A DNA stretch of 64,000 bases from Acetobacterium paludosum. GTDB taxonomy: Bacteria; Bacillota; Clostridia; Eubacteriales; Eubacteriaceae. Every line of letters starts with the position of its first letter. The stretch's first letter is position 1. Below the pieces are notes generated by a model. It saw only the letters and a program-made list of their open reading frames with translations, did no database searches and was not told the DNA's origin. Of this stretch, positions 32,443-43,418 are shown one piece after another. The position numbers were made by a program, and so were the translations under genes. Location of the stretch: positions 62,001-126,000 of the forward strand of contig NZ_RXYA01000006.1 of assembly GCF_008086595.1 (NCBI RefSeq), given 5' to 3'.

Positions 32443-33876
32443 ATGCAATTTGATCGAAAGCTTCAGCTTGCAACGGATCTTTATCAATTTACCATGGGGA
32501 ATGTATATGTTCAAGATGGCAAAGCTAATGAAGAAGCTGTTTTTGATGTTTTTATTAGAAATAACCCTTTTCAGGGTGGTTACACCGTGGCAGCTGGTTT
32601 AGAACAGGTCATCGACTACATCAATGGCATCCGTTTTTCAAAAGAAGATACGGCATTGCTCAAAAAAAATCATCCGGAATTTTCAGATGTGTTTTTGGAC
32701 TATTTAGAGAATTTTAAATTTGAAGGGGAAATTTTTGCCGTTCCCGAGGGGACGATTATCTTTCCAATGGAACCGATTGTTCGGGTGAAAGCCCCGCTGG
32801 TCCAGGCCCAGATTGTCGAAACAACGATATTAAGTATTGTGAATCATCAAACCCTAATTGCCACCAAGGCGGCTCGTATTATTGAGGAAGCCCAGGGGGA
32901 TGCGGTGATGGAGTTTGGTCTTCGTCGCGCTCATGGAACGGAAGCAGGTTATTATGGCGCCCGGGCGGCAGTGATTGGCGGATGTGTGGGAACCAGCGTG
33001 GTGGAAACGGAAGCCATGCTGGATCGTCCCTCCATGGGAACCATGAGCCACAGCTTCATTCTCAGTTATGATACGGAGTTGGAAGCCTTTGAAAAGTTTG
33101 TGAAATATAATCCCGACAATGCTGTTCTTTTGGTCGATACTTACAACACCCTGACACAAGGGGTGCCGAATGCGATTAAGGTGTTAAATAAAGCCCTGGC
33201 AGATAAAACGATGACCAAAGGATACGGGATTCGGATTGATTCTGGAGACCTGGCTTATTTAAGCGCGGAAGCTCGGAAGATGCTGGATAAAGCGGGTTTG
33301 GAAAAGGCCGTGATTGTGGCATCTTCGGATCTGGATGAACATTTGATTAAGGATTTAAAAATTCAGGGGGCTAAGATCGACTCATGGGGCGTTGGAACGA
33401 AGCTTATTACCGCTTATGATTGCCCTTCTTTAGGCGGGGTGTATAAACTATCCGTCATTGCCGGAAAACCAAAATTAAAAGTTTCCGACGATCCGGTGAA
33501 AATTACAAACCCCGGTTATAAAAAGATCTATCGGATTTATGGAAAGAGCAATGATATGGCATTGGCCGATTTATTGACGCTGGACAATGAACGCATCGAT
33601 GTGAATGAACCATTGACGATTTTCCATCCGGTTTATACCTGGAAAAAAAGAATCATCACGGATTACTATGTCCGCGAACTCCTGCTGCCGGTTTTTATCA
33701 AGGGAAAATGTGTTTACAACTGTCCGAAAATTTCAGACATTCAGGAACACCTTAGAAATGAAAAAGCCAACCTATGGCCGGCTTTTAAGCGGATGGTCAA
33801 TCCTCATGTTTATCATGTCGATCTGTCTGAGGCGCTGTGGACATTGAAACAGCGTTTGTTGAGTGAAGCTGAGTAG
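32443..33876 (+). CDS. pncB: Nicotinate phosphoribosyltransferase
   Basis: 477 residues; converts nicotinate and PRPP to nicotinate mononucleotide in the NAD salvage pathway. Characteristic parts: N-terminal LATDLYQFTMGNVY, the autophosphorylated His in MGTMSHSFILSY, the phosphate/ribose site GIRIDSGDLAYLS, and DSWGVGTKLI. Length matches the long Firmicute form. Ribosome site AAGGAGA precedes the ATG. It is followed 25 bases later by tsaC, likely in the same transcript. The 32250-32442 gap has no gene I can support. Confidence 0.94.
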   Translation: MQFDRKLQLATDLYQFTMGNVYVQDGKANEEAVFDVFIRNNPFQGGYTVAAGLEQVIDYINGIRFSKEDTALLKKNHPEFSDVFLDYLENFKFEGEIFAVPEGTIIFPMEPIVRVKAPLVQAQIVETTILSIVNHQTLIATKAARIIEEAQGDAVMEFGLRRAHGTEAGYYGARAAVIGGCVGTSVVETEAMLDRPSMGTMSHSFILSYDTELEAFEKFVKYNPDNAVLLVDTYNTLTQGVPNAIKVLNKALADKTMTKGYGIRIDSGDLAYLSAEARKMLDKAGLEKAVIVASSDLDEHLIKDLKIQGAKIDSWGVGTKLITAYDCPSLGGVYKLSVIAGKPKLKVSDDPVKITNPGYKKIYRIYGKSNDMALADLLTLDNERIDVNEPLTIFHPVYTWKKRIITDYYVRELLLPVFIKGKCVYNCPKISDIQEHLRNEKANLWPAFKRMVNPHVYHVDLSEALWTLKQRLLSEAE

Positions 33877-33901
33877 ATCGGGAGGTCATCTTTTTAAGAT
33901 C

Positions 33902-34948
33902 ATGAAAACTAAAATAATTGCGATAGAAAGTCTTGATGAGACTGGGTTAAAAGCTTTAGAAGAAGTGGCGGCACTGATAAAAAAAGGTGAAACAGTCGTT
34001 TTCCCAACCGAAACGGTTTATGGATTAGGGGCAAATGCGTTTGATCCCGAAGCGGTGAAAAAAATCTTTATCGCCAAAGGGCGTCCGAATGATAATCCCC
34101 TGATTGTTCATGTTTCAGAAATTGCTGAGGTGGACTGTTTGGTTGCCGGGATTCCGCCTAAAGCCAAGCAGCTGATGGATGTCTTTTGGCCGGGACCGCT
34201 GACTTTGATTATGGAAAAATCAGCGCTGATTCCCGCTGAAGTTTCGGCCGGACTGAATACCGTCGGCATTCGTTTCCCGGATCATCCGATTGCCCGGGCG
34301 TTTATTAAAATGGCTGGGTATCCGATTGCGGCTCCCAGTGCAAACCGTTCCGGACGGCCCAGTCCGACCCAGGGAAAACATGTTCTTGAGGATCTGGATG
34401 GCCGGGTTGCGGCGATTATTCTTTCTTCGGATACCGAAATCGGATTGGAATCGACGGTGATTGATATGACGGCGGAACCGCCGGTGGTGCTTCGTCCGGG
34501 GGATGTGACGGTGGCTGAGCTTCGCGAGGTTTTAGGCGAGGTGCTGGTTTCAGCCAATGTCACTGAAAATGTTGTGCCTGAGAAGGTATTGTCGCCGGGA
34601 ATGAAATATACCCACTATTCGCCCAAAGGGGATCTGGTGATCGTTAAAGGCTCAACAACGGAGATCAGCGAGAAGATCAACAATGCGGTCTCCCGCTATC
34701 GCGGAAAGCCCCTGTCGATTGGGATACTGGCAAGCGATGAAACCATGGGGTGTTACCATGAAGGTTTGATTATTTCTCTGGGAAGTCAAAAAGATCCCCG
34801 AGAAATGGCGAAAAATCTCTTTTCACGGTTGCGTACCTTTGATGAGCTTGGGGTCGAAAAAATATACGCTGAAGACATTGCCTTGAACAATGAAACATTG
34901 GCTTTGATTAACCGCCTTTATAAAGCGGCAGGCTATACATTTATTTAA
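33902..34948 (+). CDS. tsaC: L-threonylcarbamoyladenylate synthase (Sua5/YwlC type)
   Basis: 348 residues from ATG 33902. It makes threonylcarbamoyl-AMP from threonine, bicarbonate and ATP, for the t6A modification of ANN-decoding tRNAs. The YrdC-like domain (about 10-200) shows VVFPTETVYGLGANA, KGRPNDNPLIVHV, and SANRSGRPSPT. The C-terminal Sua5 domain (about 215-345) includes SPGMKYTHYSPKGD. So it is the long Sua5 form rather than the short TsaC; B. subtilis YwlC is the equivalent. GGAGGT sits 15 bases upstream, a wide spacing. The gene precedes rpiB and the atp operon, a common Firmicute order. Confidence 0.92.
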   Translation: MKTKIIAIESLDETGLKALEEVAALIKKGETVVFPTETVYGLGANAFDPEAVKKIFIAKGRPNDNPLIVHVSEIAEVDCLVAGIPPKAKQLMDVFWPGPLTLIMEKSALIPAEVSAGLNTVGIRFPDHPIARAFIKMAGYPIAAPSANRSGRPSPTQGKHVLEDLDGRVAAIILSSDTEIGLESTVIDMTAEPPVVLRPGDVTVAELREVLGEVLVSANVTENVVPEKVLSPGMKYTHYSPKGDLVIVKGSTTEISEKINNAVSRYRGKPLSIGILASDETMGCYHEGLIISLGSQKDPREMAKNLFSRLRTFDELGVEKIYAEDIALNNETLALINRLYKAAGYTFI

Positions 34949-34963
34949 AAAAAGGAGGACGAA

Positions 34964-35413
34964 ATGAAAATAGCAATTGGTTCGGATCATGGGGGTTTTG
35001 ATTTGAAAGAAGTCATAAAACCCTACTTAATTGAACTGGGTCATGAAGTTGTCGATTTTGGAACCGAGTCCCATGAATCCTGCGACTATCCAATCTATGG
35101 GCAAAGGGTCGGAGAAGCCGTCAGTTTTGGCGATTGCGATCGGGGGATTGTCATTTGCGGTACCGGCATTGGAATATCCGTGGCAGCTAATAAGATTCCC
35201 GGTATTCGCGGGGGCGTGTGCACCAACGAATTTATGGCAGCGATGTCCCGGGAGCATAACGATGCCAATGTGCTGGCATTGGGAGCAAGAGTTATTGGCG
35301 AGGGTTTGGCCCTGCGGATTGTAAAGGTTTTTCTGGAAACGGAATTTGCCGGCGGGCGTCATCAACGGCGAATCGATAAGATTCGCGAGATCGAAAAAAA
35401 ATACTTGAAATAG
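34964..35413 (+). CDS. rpiB: Ribose-5-phosphate isomerase B
   Basis: 149 residues, full length. Interconverts ribose 5-phosphate and ribulose 5-phosphate. IAIGSDHGGFDLK carries the Asp-His pair, GIVICGTGIGISVAANKI the catalytic Cys and anion hole, and ARVIGEGLALRIV the end motif. Ribosome site AAAGGAGG; 15 bases after tsaC, so co-transcribed. Confidence 0.95.
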   Translation: MKIAIGSDHGGFDLKEVIKPYLIELGHEVVDFGTESHESCDYPIYGQRVGEAVSFGDCDRGIVICGTGIGISVAANKIPGIRGGVCTNEFMAAMSREHNDANVLALGARVIGEGLALRIVKVFLETEFAGGRHQRRIDKIREIEKKYLK

Positions 35414-35422
35414 TAAAAAAAG

Positions 35423-35514
35423 AAATTGCTGTATATACAAGTGTAAAAAAATGTGGTATTATATGTGAAAGTTGTTGGAATAAGATGATTTTGATCAAAA
35501 ATACAGCAATTTTT
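35423..35514 (+). terminator. Long-loop inverted repeat after rpiB
   Basis: AAATTGCTGTAT (35423-35434) and ATACAGCAATTT (35501-35512) are perfect 12-bp complements with a T-run after the second arm. The 66-base loop is unusually long for an intrinsic terminator and holds a promoter-like TATACA (35434-35439), 17 bases, TATTAT (35457-35462) that may drive the atp operon. Confidence 0.5.
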
Positions 35515-35602
35515 TACAGGAACACAGAATTTTGCCGAAAAAAGTGAAAAAAATACTAAATAAGATGAAAAAAGTTCTTGCTTAGGAGAATGGAGCAGGC
35601 CA

Positions 35603-35929
35603 ATGGATTCAAAAAGAGATTCGCCTAAAAAAGATTCACCTTATAAATATCTTACCATCATTACTCAGCTGGCGATTTCAACGGTTGTTCCCATCGTACT
35701 CATGCTTTTCGTGGGAAAGGCGCTGAATTACTTTTTTAACACCGGACCGATCGTCATGATTATCTGCATCATCCTGGGTGTGATTGCCGGGCTGCGGGAG
35801 TTATATACAATTCCCATGAAGATGAATAAACAGTCCATGGAGTATAATAAGCGGAGTCAATATGAATACGAAAAAGAAAAAGAAAAAGAGAATAAAAAGG
35901 ATAGTGAAAATAAGAATGAAAACGACTAA
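35603..35929 (+). CDS. atpZ: AtpZ-like small membrane protein of the ATP synthase operon
   Basis: 108 residues with two hydrophobic helices (about 20-42 and 50-68) and a highly charged Lys/Glu-rich tail. It matches the AtpZ (former F0F1-ATPase subunit, putative) plan and sits first in the atp operon. Known AtpZ proteins are linked to AtpI and to c-ring assembly or magnesium uptake; the function is not settled. The tail-coding DNA is an A-rich run where the start of atpI overlaps it. Confidence 0.82.
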   Translation: MDSKRDSPKKDSPYKYLTIITQLAISTVVPIVLMLFVGKALNYFFNTGPIVMIICIILGVIAGLRELYTIPMKMNKQSMEYNKRSQYEYEKEKEKENKKDSENKNEND

Positions 35930-36305
35930 TCTGTCTTTCGAGGCAAAGGTAATGATCGGCGCCGGATTTGTTAGTTTGGGACTCATGCTGTTTGCCTTTA
36001 TGGCGGCAGAGCCAATAAAATATGTGCTTGGGGTTTTCTTTGGAGGCCTCTACAGCATTCTTAATTTCAGATTAATGCAACTGACTTTTGAAAAAGCAAT
36101 AAAAATGCCATCGGCAAAGGCTCAAAGTTATATTCAGACCAGATATTTCTTGAGATACCTTATCACCGGTGTTGTTATATATGTGGCACTCATTAATCCC
36201 TGGTTAAATATCATTGGTGTTTTTCTGGGTTTGATTGCTGTGAAACTCTCAATTTATCTTAATGGGTTTTTATCCCCAAAAAACGTTTCAGAAAATGAAG
36301 CGTGA
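35916..36305 (+). CDS. atpI: ATP synthase protein I
   Basis: 129 residues from ATG 35916, overlapping the end of atpZ by 14 bases. Four hydrophobic segments are visible (about 10-30, 34-52, 78-95, 98-118), as in AtpI proteins, which help assemble the c-ring. An upstream in-frame start at 35862 would add an all-Lys/Arg leader with no ribosome site. Located between atpZ and atpB as in other bacterial operons. Confidence 0.82.
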   Translation: MKTTNLSFEAKVMIGAGFVSLGLMLFAFMAAEPIKYVLGVFFGGLYSILNFRLMQLTFEKAIKMPSAKAQSYIQTRYFLRYLITGVVIYVALINPWLNIIGVFLGLIAVKLSIYLNGFLSPKNVSENEA

Positions 36306-36381
36306 ATAAGAATCAAAAAATCACAAAAGACAGTTTGAATGTGTTTATTCAAACGAGTCTGGACAATGAGGTGAAAGAACA

Positions 36382-37047
36382 ATGAATGGTCCAAAGCTTT
36401 TCGGGTATCTCTTCGGGTTACCGGTATCCGAAACATTAGTGAACACATGGATAACCATGGCAATAGCTTTCGTGATGTGTTTCGTTCTCACAAGGAATTT
36501 AAAAAAACATCCGGGAAAGGCTCAAGTCATCGGTGAAGGCATCGTCACCGCCATCGATAATCTTGTCGGTTCGACGATGGGCAAAGATAAAATGAAATTT
36601 GCGCCATATATACTATCTCTTATGATGTTCCTTATTTTTGCAAATACCTGTGGACTCTATGGTCTGAGATCGCCAACAGGGGATATAAGTTTTCCATTGA
36701 CATTAGCATTAATTACATTTGTCTTGATTGAAGTCTACACCTGGAAGGGTAGGGGCCCAAAAGGCTATTTCAAAGAATATATTGAACCCTATCCTTTTAT
36801 GCTGCCAATTAACATTATTGAAAAATTTTCAAGACCTGTTTCGATGACTTTTCGTATCTTCGGTAACTTAGTCGGCGGAATTATCATCATGCTTTTGGCT
36901 TATGAAGGCTTATCAGGGTTGACGTATTTGGCGTTAATCATTCCAATTCCATTGCATTTCTATTTCGATTTATTTGTTGGATGTATCCAAGCCTTTATCT
37001 TTTCAATGCTGACCATGGTGTTTATTGCCAGAGGAATGGATGATTGA
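36382..37047 (+). CDS. atpB: ATP synthase F0 subunit a
   Basis: 221 residues, membrane-embedded stator part of the ion channel next to the c-ring. The essential Arg lies in RPVSMTFRIFGNLVGG (helix 4/5), and five to six hydrophobic helices are present. GAGGTGA ribosome site. A 171-base gap to the first atpE follows; it holds no gene, only a possible hairpin (GCCGA...TCGGC around 37087-37123). In Acetobacterium woodii, from memory, a double-hairpin c1 gene stands between atpB and the short c genes. Confidence 0.93.
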   Translation: MNGPKLFGYLFGLPVSETLVNTWITMAIAFVMCFVLTRNLKKHPGKAQVIGEGIVTAIDNLVGSTMGKDKMKFAPYILSLMMFLIFANTCGLYGLRSPTGDISFPLTLALITFVLIEVYTWKGRGPKGYFKEYIEPYPFMLPINIIEKFSRPVSMTFRIFGNLVGGIIIMLLAYEGLSGLTYLALIIPIPLHFYFDLFVGCIQAFIFSMLTMVFIARGMDD

Positions 37048-37209
37048 TCAAGAGGCAAAGCAAAAAATGTAATGGTTGACAGTAATGCCGAGTTGATTAT
37101 TTAAACGGGTACAGCTGAAATCGGCAGTATTGATGGGTAGATTGTCAAATTGACTTTGCTATTTACAAATCCCTTTAGGCAGGGAAAAAAATATTTAGAA
37201 AAAATTTAG

Positions 37210-37467
<258 letters not shown>

Positions 37468-37531
37468 GACTGGGTGGCTCTGATATAAAAATTTTTTATT
37501 TGAAAAAGTTATAACATTTAATAAAATTTAG

Positions 37532-37789
<258 letters not shown>

Positions 37790-37850
37790 GACTGGGTGGC
37801 TCTGATATGAAAAACTTCAATGATTTTAAATTGGAAAGGGGGCTATAATA

Positions 37851-38354
37851 TTGGAAACAACTGGATTAATCAGTATAGACGCAAGAGTAATGATTGCAAC
37901 ACTCATCAATTTCGTAATTTTCTTTTTCATTGTAAAACATTTCTTTTATGATGCGATTAAAGGTATTATCGCAAAAAGACAAGACAGCATTACGGCTGAA
38001 ATTACAGGTGCTGAAGAAAAAAATGTTTCAGCTGGTCAATTAAAACTCGAATATGAAGGATTATTGGCTGATATTAAGGGGCAAGAGCGTGAAATTATTC
38101 GGGATGCCAATGCTGAAGCTCAGGCTCAGCGACAGGCAATTCTTGATAAGGCTCATACCGAAGCAAAAGGAATTCTTGATAAGGCTAATGCTGAAATCGA
38201 ACTTGAAAAGAGCAAGGCCATGAATGAGGTTAAAACCAACATCGTCGATCTTTCGCTCTTTGCAGCTGAAAAGATTATTCACAAGGAAATGGATCCGAAA
38301 CAACACGAAGCCATGATTTTAGACTTTATTGATAAGGTAGGAGAAGCTAAATGA
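37851..38354 (+). CDS. atpF: ATP synthase F0 subunit b
   Basis: 167 residues: one N-terminal transmembrane helix (about 12-32) and a long charged helix for the peripheral stalk (AEAQAQRQAILDKAHTEAKG and similar heptad-type runs). TTG start at 37851 with GAAAGGGGG upstream. The final four bases overlap atpH (ATGA), so b and delta are translationally coupled. Confidence 0.93.
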   Translation: METTGLISIDARVMIATLINFVIFFFIVKHFFYDAIKGIIAKRQDSITAEITGAEEKNVSAGQLKLEYEGLLADIKGQEREIIRDANAEAQAQRQAILDKAHTEAKGILDKANAEIELEKSKAMNEVKTNIVDLSLFAAEKIIHKEMDPKQHEAMILDFIDKVGEAK

Positions 38355-38893
38355 GTTTAGTAGCGAAAAGATATGCCCAGGCCTTATTTGACACTGCCGT
38401 TGATAAAAATATTGTTGATGAAGTGTTCGATGAGTTTTCGACGGTGATTGATCTTTTCAAGTCTGAGGCAGAATTAATGGATCTCATGCTGACCCCTTCG
38501 ATTAATAATTCTGAGAAGAAGGAAATTTTAAACCGGATTTATGGGGAAAAGTCACTTAATCAATATTTGAGAAATTTTCTGGATATCCTTTTAGACAGAA
38601 GCCGCTTCGAATATGTGCTAGAGATTAATGAGACCTTCAGACAGCTTGTATTTCCGTATAAAAATACAGTTGAGGCCGTTGTAAAAACTGCGGTGCCCTT
38701 GGACGAAACCCTTCGCGTTGCACTTGAAAAAAACCTGGAAAAGCGTTTTGATAAAAAGGTAATTCTTGATAATCAAATTGATGAAACCATTATTGGCGGC
38801 GCTGTGGTTTACGTAGGGGATCAGATCATCGATGGCAGCATTAGAAATCAGTTAAATCAAATGAAAACGCAAATGAACAGTATAAGACTATAA
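38351..38893 (+). CDS. atpH: ATP synthase F1 subunit delta
   Basis: 180 residues, OSCP/delta family: starts VAKRYAQALFDTAVDK and ends with IIGGAVVYVGDQIIDGSIRN, the conserved C-terminal signature. Links the b stalk to the top of the alpha3-beta3 head. Overlaps atpF by four bases. Confidence 0.95.
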   Translation: MSLVAKRYAQALFDTAVDKNIVDEVFDEFSTVIDLFKSEAELMDLMLTPSINNSEKKEILNRIYGEKSLNQYLRNFLDILLDRSRFEYVLEINETFRQLVFPYKNTVEAVVKTAVPLDETLRVALEKNLEKRFDKKVILDNQIDETIIGGAVVYVGDQIIDGSIRNQLNQMKTQMNSIRL

Positions 38894-38911
38894 TAAACGA
38901 GGTGAGTAAAG

Positions 38912-40420
38912 TTGAATCTCCGACCAGAGGAAATAAGTCAAATTATTAAAAGTGAAATAGAACGGTATCAAGATAAACTTGAAGTCGTCGATGTTGGTAC
39001 AGTCATAACAGTAGGGGATGGCGTTTGTCGTGTTCATGGTTTGGAAAATGCCATGGCTGGCGAACTGTTGGCTTTCCCTAATGATGTTTATGGGATGGTA
39101 CTGAATCTTGAAGAAGATAACGTTGGTTGTGTTCTTTTAGGTTATGATGATAACATTGTTGAAGGTGATGTTGTTCGTTGTACCGGTCGTATTGTTGAAG
39201 TACCGGTTGGTGAGGCCATGATCGGCCGTGTTGTGAATACTTTAGGTATTCCGATTGATGGAAAAGGACCCATTGTTACAGAATTCCATCGCCCAGTTGA
39301 AGTTAAAGCGCCTGGTGTTATCGAACGTGAGGGTGTTAATCAACCAATTCAAACAGGTTATAAATCCGTCGATTCGATGATTCCGATCGGACGTGGTCAA
39401 CGTGAGTTAATTATTGGTGACAGACAAACCGGTAAAACCGCTTTGGCCATTGATACCATTATTAACCAAAAAGGTGAAGATGTTATCTGTATCTATGTCG
39501 CCATTGGCCAAAAAGAATCAACCGTTGCCCAGATTGTTGGACAATTGGAAGAAAGCAAAGCAATGGATTATACCATTATCGTTGCAGCTGGAGCGGCTGA
39601 ATTGGCTCCACTCCAATATTTAGCACCTTATGCAGGTGTTACAATGGCGGAATACTTTATGAATGAACAACAAAAGGATGTCCTCATCATTTATGATGAT
39701 TTATCAAAACATGCGGTGGCTTACCGTGCCATGTCCCTGATTCTTCGTCGTCCGCCAGGTCGTGAAGCTTATCCAGGGGATGTTTTCTACCTCCATTCAC
39801 GTTTGTTGGAACGTGCTGCAAAACTAAAAGCGGGTGGTTCCATCACCGCATTGCCAATTATTGAAACTCAGGCTGGCGATGTATCAGCCTATATTCCGAC
39901 CAATGTAATTTCTATTACAGATGGACAAATCTTCCTTGAAGCAGAACTTTTCCGTTCTGGTATTCGTCCCGCTGTTAACCCGGGGATTTCAGTATCTCGA
40001 GTTGGTGGGGATGCCCAAATTAAGTCAATGAAAAAGGTTGCCGGACCACTGCGTATTGAATATGCTCAATATCGTGAGTTGGCTTCTTTTGCTCAGTTTG
40101 GATCAGACCTTGATGATGTTACAAAAGCTCAGCTGGCCAAAGGGGCACGAATTGTTGAGATCTTAAAACAAGATCAATATGATCCGATGCTGGTTGAAGA
40201 CCAGGTTCTGATTCTTTATGCGGCAACCAACAATTTCATCCTTGATATCGAAGTTAAAGATATTCAGGAATTTGAAAAAGGTCTAATGGTGTATGCCCAT
40301 AAAAATCATGCCGGAATTATGGAGAAGGCCAGAGGAAAAGACGGCCTTTCAGATGAAGTTGTTGCAGGTTTTAAAGAATGTTTAGAGGCTTATAAAAAAG
40401 TTTTCTTGGCATCTAAATAG
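38912..40420 (+). CDS. atpA: ATP synthase F1 subunit alpha
   Basis: 502 residues. Non-catalytic nucleotide-binding subunit with Walker A GDRQTGKT, and the alpha signature [17 protein letters not shown]. Begins [18 protein letters not shown], the delta-binding tail. TTG start at 38912 with GAGGTGAG upstream; it fits the family N-terminus. Eighteen bases after atpH. Confidence 0.97.
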   Translation: MNLRPEEISQIIKSEIERYQDKLEVVDVGTVITVGDGVCRVHGLENAMAGELLAFPNDVYGMVLNLEEDNVGCVLLGYDDNIVEGDVVRCTGRIVEVPVGEAMIGRVVNTLGIPIDGKGPIVTEFHRPVEVKAPGVIEREGVNQPIQTGYKSVDSMIPIGRGQRELIIGDRQTGKTALAIDTIINQKGEDVICIYVAIGQKESTVAQIVGQLEESKAMDYTIIVAAGAAELAPLQYLAPYAGVTMAEYFMNEQQKDVLIIYDDLSKHAVAYRAMSLILRRPPGREAYPGDVFYLHSRLLERAAKLKAGGSITALPIIETQAGDVSAYIPTNVISITDGQIFLEAELFRSGIRPAVNPGISVSRVGGDAQIKSMKKVAGPLRIEYAQYRELASFAQFGSDLDDVTKAQLAKGARIVEILKQDQYDPMLVEDQVLILYAATNNFILDIEVKDIQEFEKGLMVYAHKNHAGIMEKARGKDGLSDEVVAGFKECLEAYKKVFLASK

Positions 40421-40443
40421 ATTGTCATCGGAGGTGATTTCTA

Positions 40444-41325
40444 GTGGCAGAGAATGTTCAAGATATTAAACGTCGGATAAAAAGTGTGAACAGTACCAAA
40501 CAAATCACTCATGCCATGGAGCTGGTGGCGTCTGCGAAGCTCAAAAAAAGCCGTGGGCTTGCTGAGCAACGCTATCCTTATTTTGAGGCGATGATTTTAA
40601 GTATGGGTAATATTGTGGAACGAACGGGAAAAAGCAAAAATGCTTTAATGAACCAGCGTGAAGTTAAAAAAACCGCTTATATTATCATTACTGGTGATAA
40701 AGGTTTGGCTGGCGGCTACAATGGAAATATTTGCAAACGGGTTGAGTCTCACTTAAAAAACAAAGATAATACAGTTTTATACACGATTGGATCGCGCGGC
40801 CGGGATCATTTTAAAAATCGTGATTATAAAATTCAAGCTGAATACCTGGGTATTTCAGAGAATCCCAACTTTTTCACGGCCAAATCAATAACGGCAGGTA
40901 TTATGGATGCCTATTTAAAAGAGGAATTTGATGAAGTCTATCTGGTCTATACCAGATTCATTTCAACGCTTGTTCAGCATCCTTATTTAATGAAGCTTCT
41001 GCCCTTAGATGCAGAAGGTTTAAAGCCAAAGAAAAAGATTGAGGATGTTGAAGAAAAGAAGAGCTTAACGGGAATGATTTATGAACCTGACCCAGAAGCA
41101 CTGTTGGAATATCTGATTCCTAATTATGTCGCAAACACATTGTATGGTGCGATGATTGAAAGTGCGGCCAGTGAACAGGGTGCACGTCGGACCGCGATGG
41201 AATCGGCAACCGAAAATGCCAATGAAATGATTGATGATTTAACACTTAAGCTTAACCGAGTACGTCAAGCGGCAATTACCCAGGAAATTTCTGAAATTGT
41301 CAGCGGGGCTGATGCATTAAGTTAG
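40444..41325 (+). CDS. atpG: ATP synthase F1 subunit gamma
   Basis: 293 residues, the rotating central shaft. N-terminal helix DIKRRIKSVNSTKQITHAME and C-terminal helix RRTAMESATENANEMIDDL are the typical coiled-coil pair. GTG start at 40444 preceded by GGAGGTGA. Confidence 0.96.
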   Translation: MAENVQDIKRRIKSVNSTKQITHAMELVASAKLKKSRGLAEQRYPYFEAMILSMGNIVERTGKSKNALMNQREVKKTAYIIITGDKGLAGGYNGNICKRVESHLKNKDNTVLYTIGSRGRDHFKNRDYKIQAEYLGISENPNFFTAKSITAGIMDAYLKEEFDEVYLVYTRFISTLVQHPYLMKLLPLDAEGLKPKKKIEDVEEKKSLTGMIYEPDPEALLEYLIPNYVANTLYGAMIESAASEQGARRTAMESATENANEMIDDLTLKLNRVRQAAITQEISEIVSGADALS

Positions 41326-41388
41326 AAAAATAAACCATTGGCTGAAACAGTGCCGATATAATGATGAATGTATAAATTAACAGTGTAA

Positions 41389-42816
<1,428 letters not shown>

Positions 42817-42831
42817 TTGAGGTGAGCTTTA

Positions 42832-43233
42832 ATGGCTAAAACTTTCAGATTGAAAATCATTTCTCCTACCGGGGTCTTTTATGACGGTGACGTTGAAAGG
42901 ATTGTAGTCCGAGGAACTGAGGGGGAGTTTGCAATCCTTCCAGATCATATTCCTTTTACTACGACGCTTGCGCTAGGTACATTTAATATTCTCTTTGGAG
43001 ATGGAACGAAAAAATATGGCACCCTTTTAGGCGGCATCGCCACGATTGGTTCCAAAGAATCAATTATTTTAACCGATGCGGCGGAATGGCCGGAAGATAT
43101 TGATATTGAACGGGCTAAGGAAGCCAAAGAAAGAGCATTGCAGCATCTTAAGGATAGTAAGTTTGATGCGGCTCGAGCTGAAATTGCCTTACAACGAGCA
43201 ATTATTCGAATCGGTGCGAAAGAACGGAAATAA
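42832..43233 (+). CDS. atpC: ATP synthase F1 subunit epsilon
   Basis: 133 residues: N-terminal beta-sandwich (LKIISPTGVFYDGDVERIVVRGTEGEFAILPDH) and a C-terminal helical hairpin rich in Ala, Glu and Arg that can inhibit ATP hydrolysis. Last gene of the operon; a terminator follows at 43254. Confidence 0.95.
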   Translation: MAKTFRLKIISPTGVFYDGDVERIVVRGTEGEFAILPDHIPFTTTLALGTFNILFGDGTKKYGTLLGGIATIGSKESIILTDAAEWPEDIDIERAKEAKERALQHLKDSKFDAARAEIALQRAIIRIGAKERK

Positions 43234-43253
43234 TATAACAGAACGGTTAATTC

Positions 43254-43297
43254 AAAAGCTGGGATTCGTAAAGAGTCTCGGCTTTTGTTATGTTTTT
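43254..43297 (+). terminator. Terminator of the atp operon
   Basis: AAAAGCTGGGATTC / GAGTCTCGGCTTTT, a 14-bp stem including three G-T pairs, followed by GTTATGTTTTT. Confidence 0.82.
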
Positions 43298-43308
43298 AGG
43301 TGCAAGTG

Positions 43309-43337
43309 TTTAAATGAAATCGTTTCTGTGCTATAAT
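43309..43337 (+). promoter_or_regulatory. Sigma-A promoter of the UDP-sugar dehydrogenase gene
   Basis: TTTAAA (43309-43314), 17 bases, TATAAT (43332-43337) with extended TGC at 43329-43331. Confidence 0.75.
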
Positions 43338-43418
43338 TTACGAAAGTATTAATGCTGGGATTAGTGTAAAAGTGAGCATTCCAGGCTGTTGATAAACTCA
43401 ATTTTAAGGAGGATAAAG

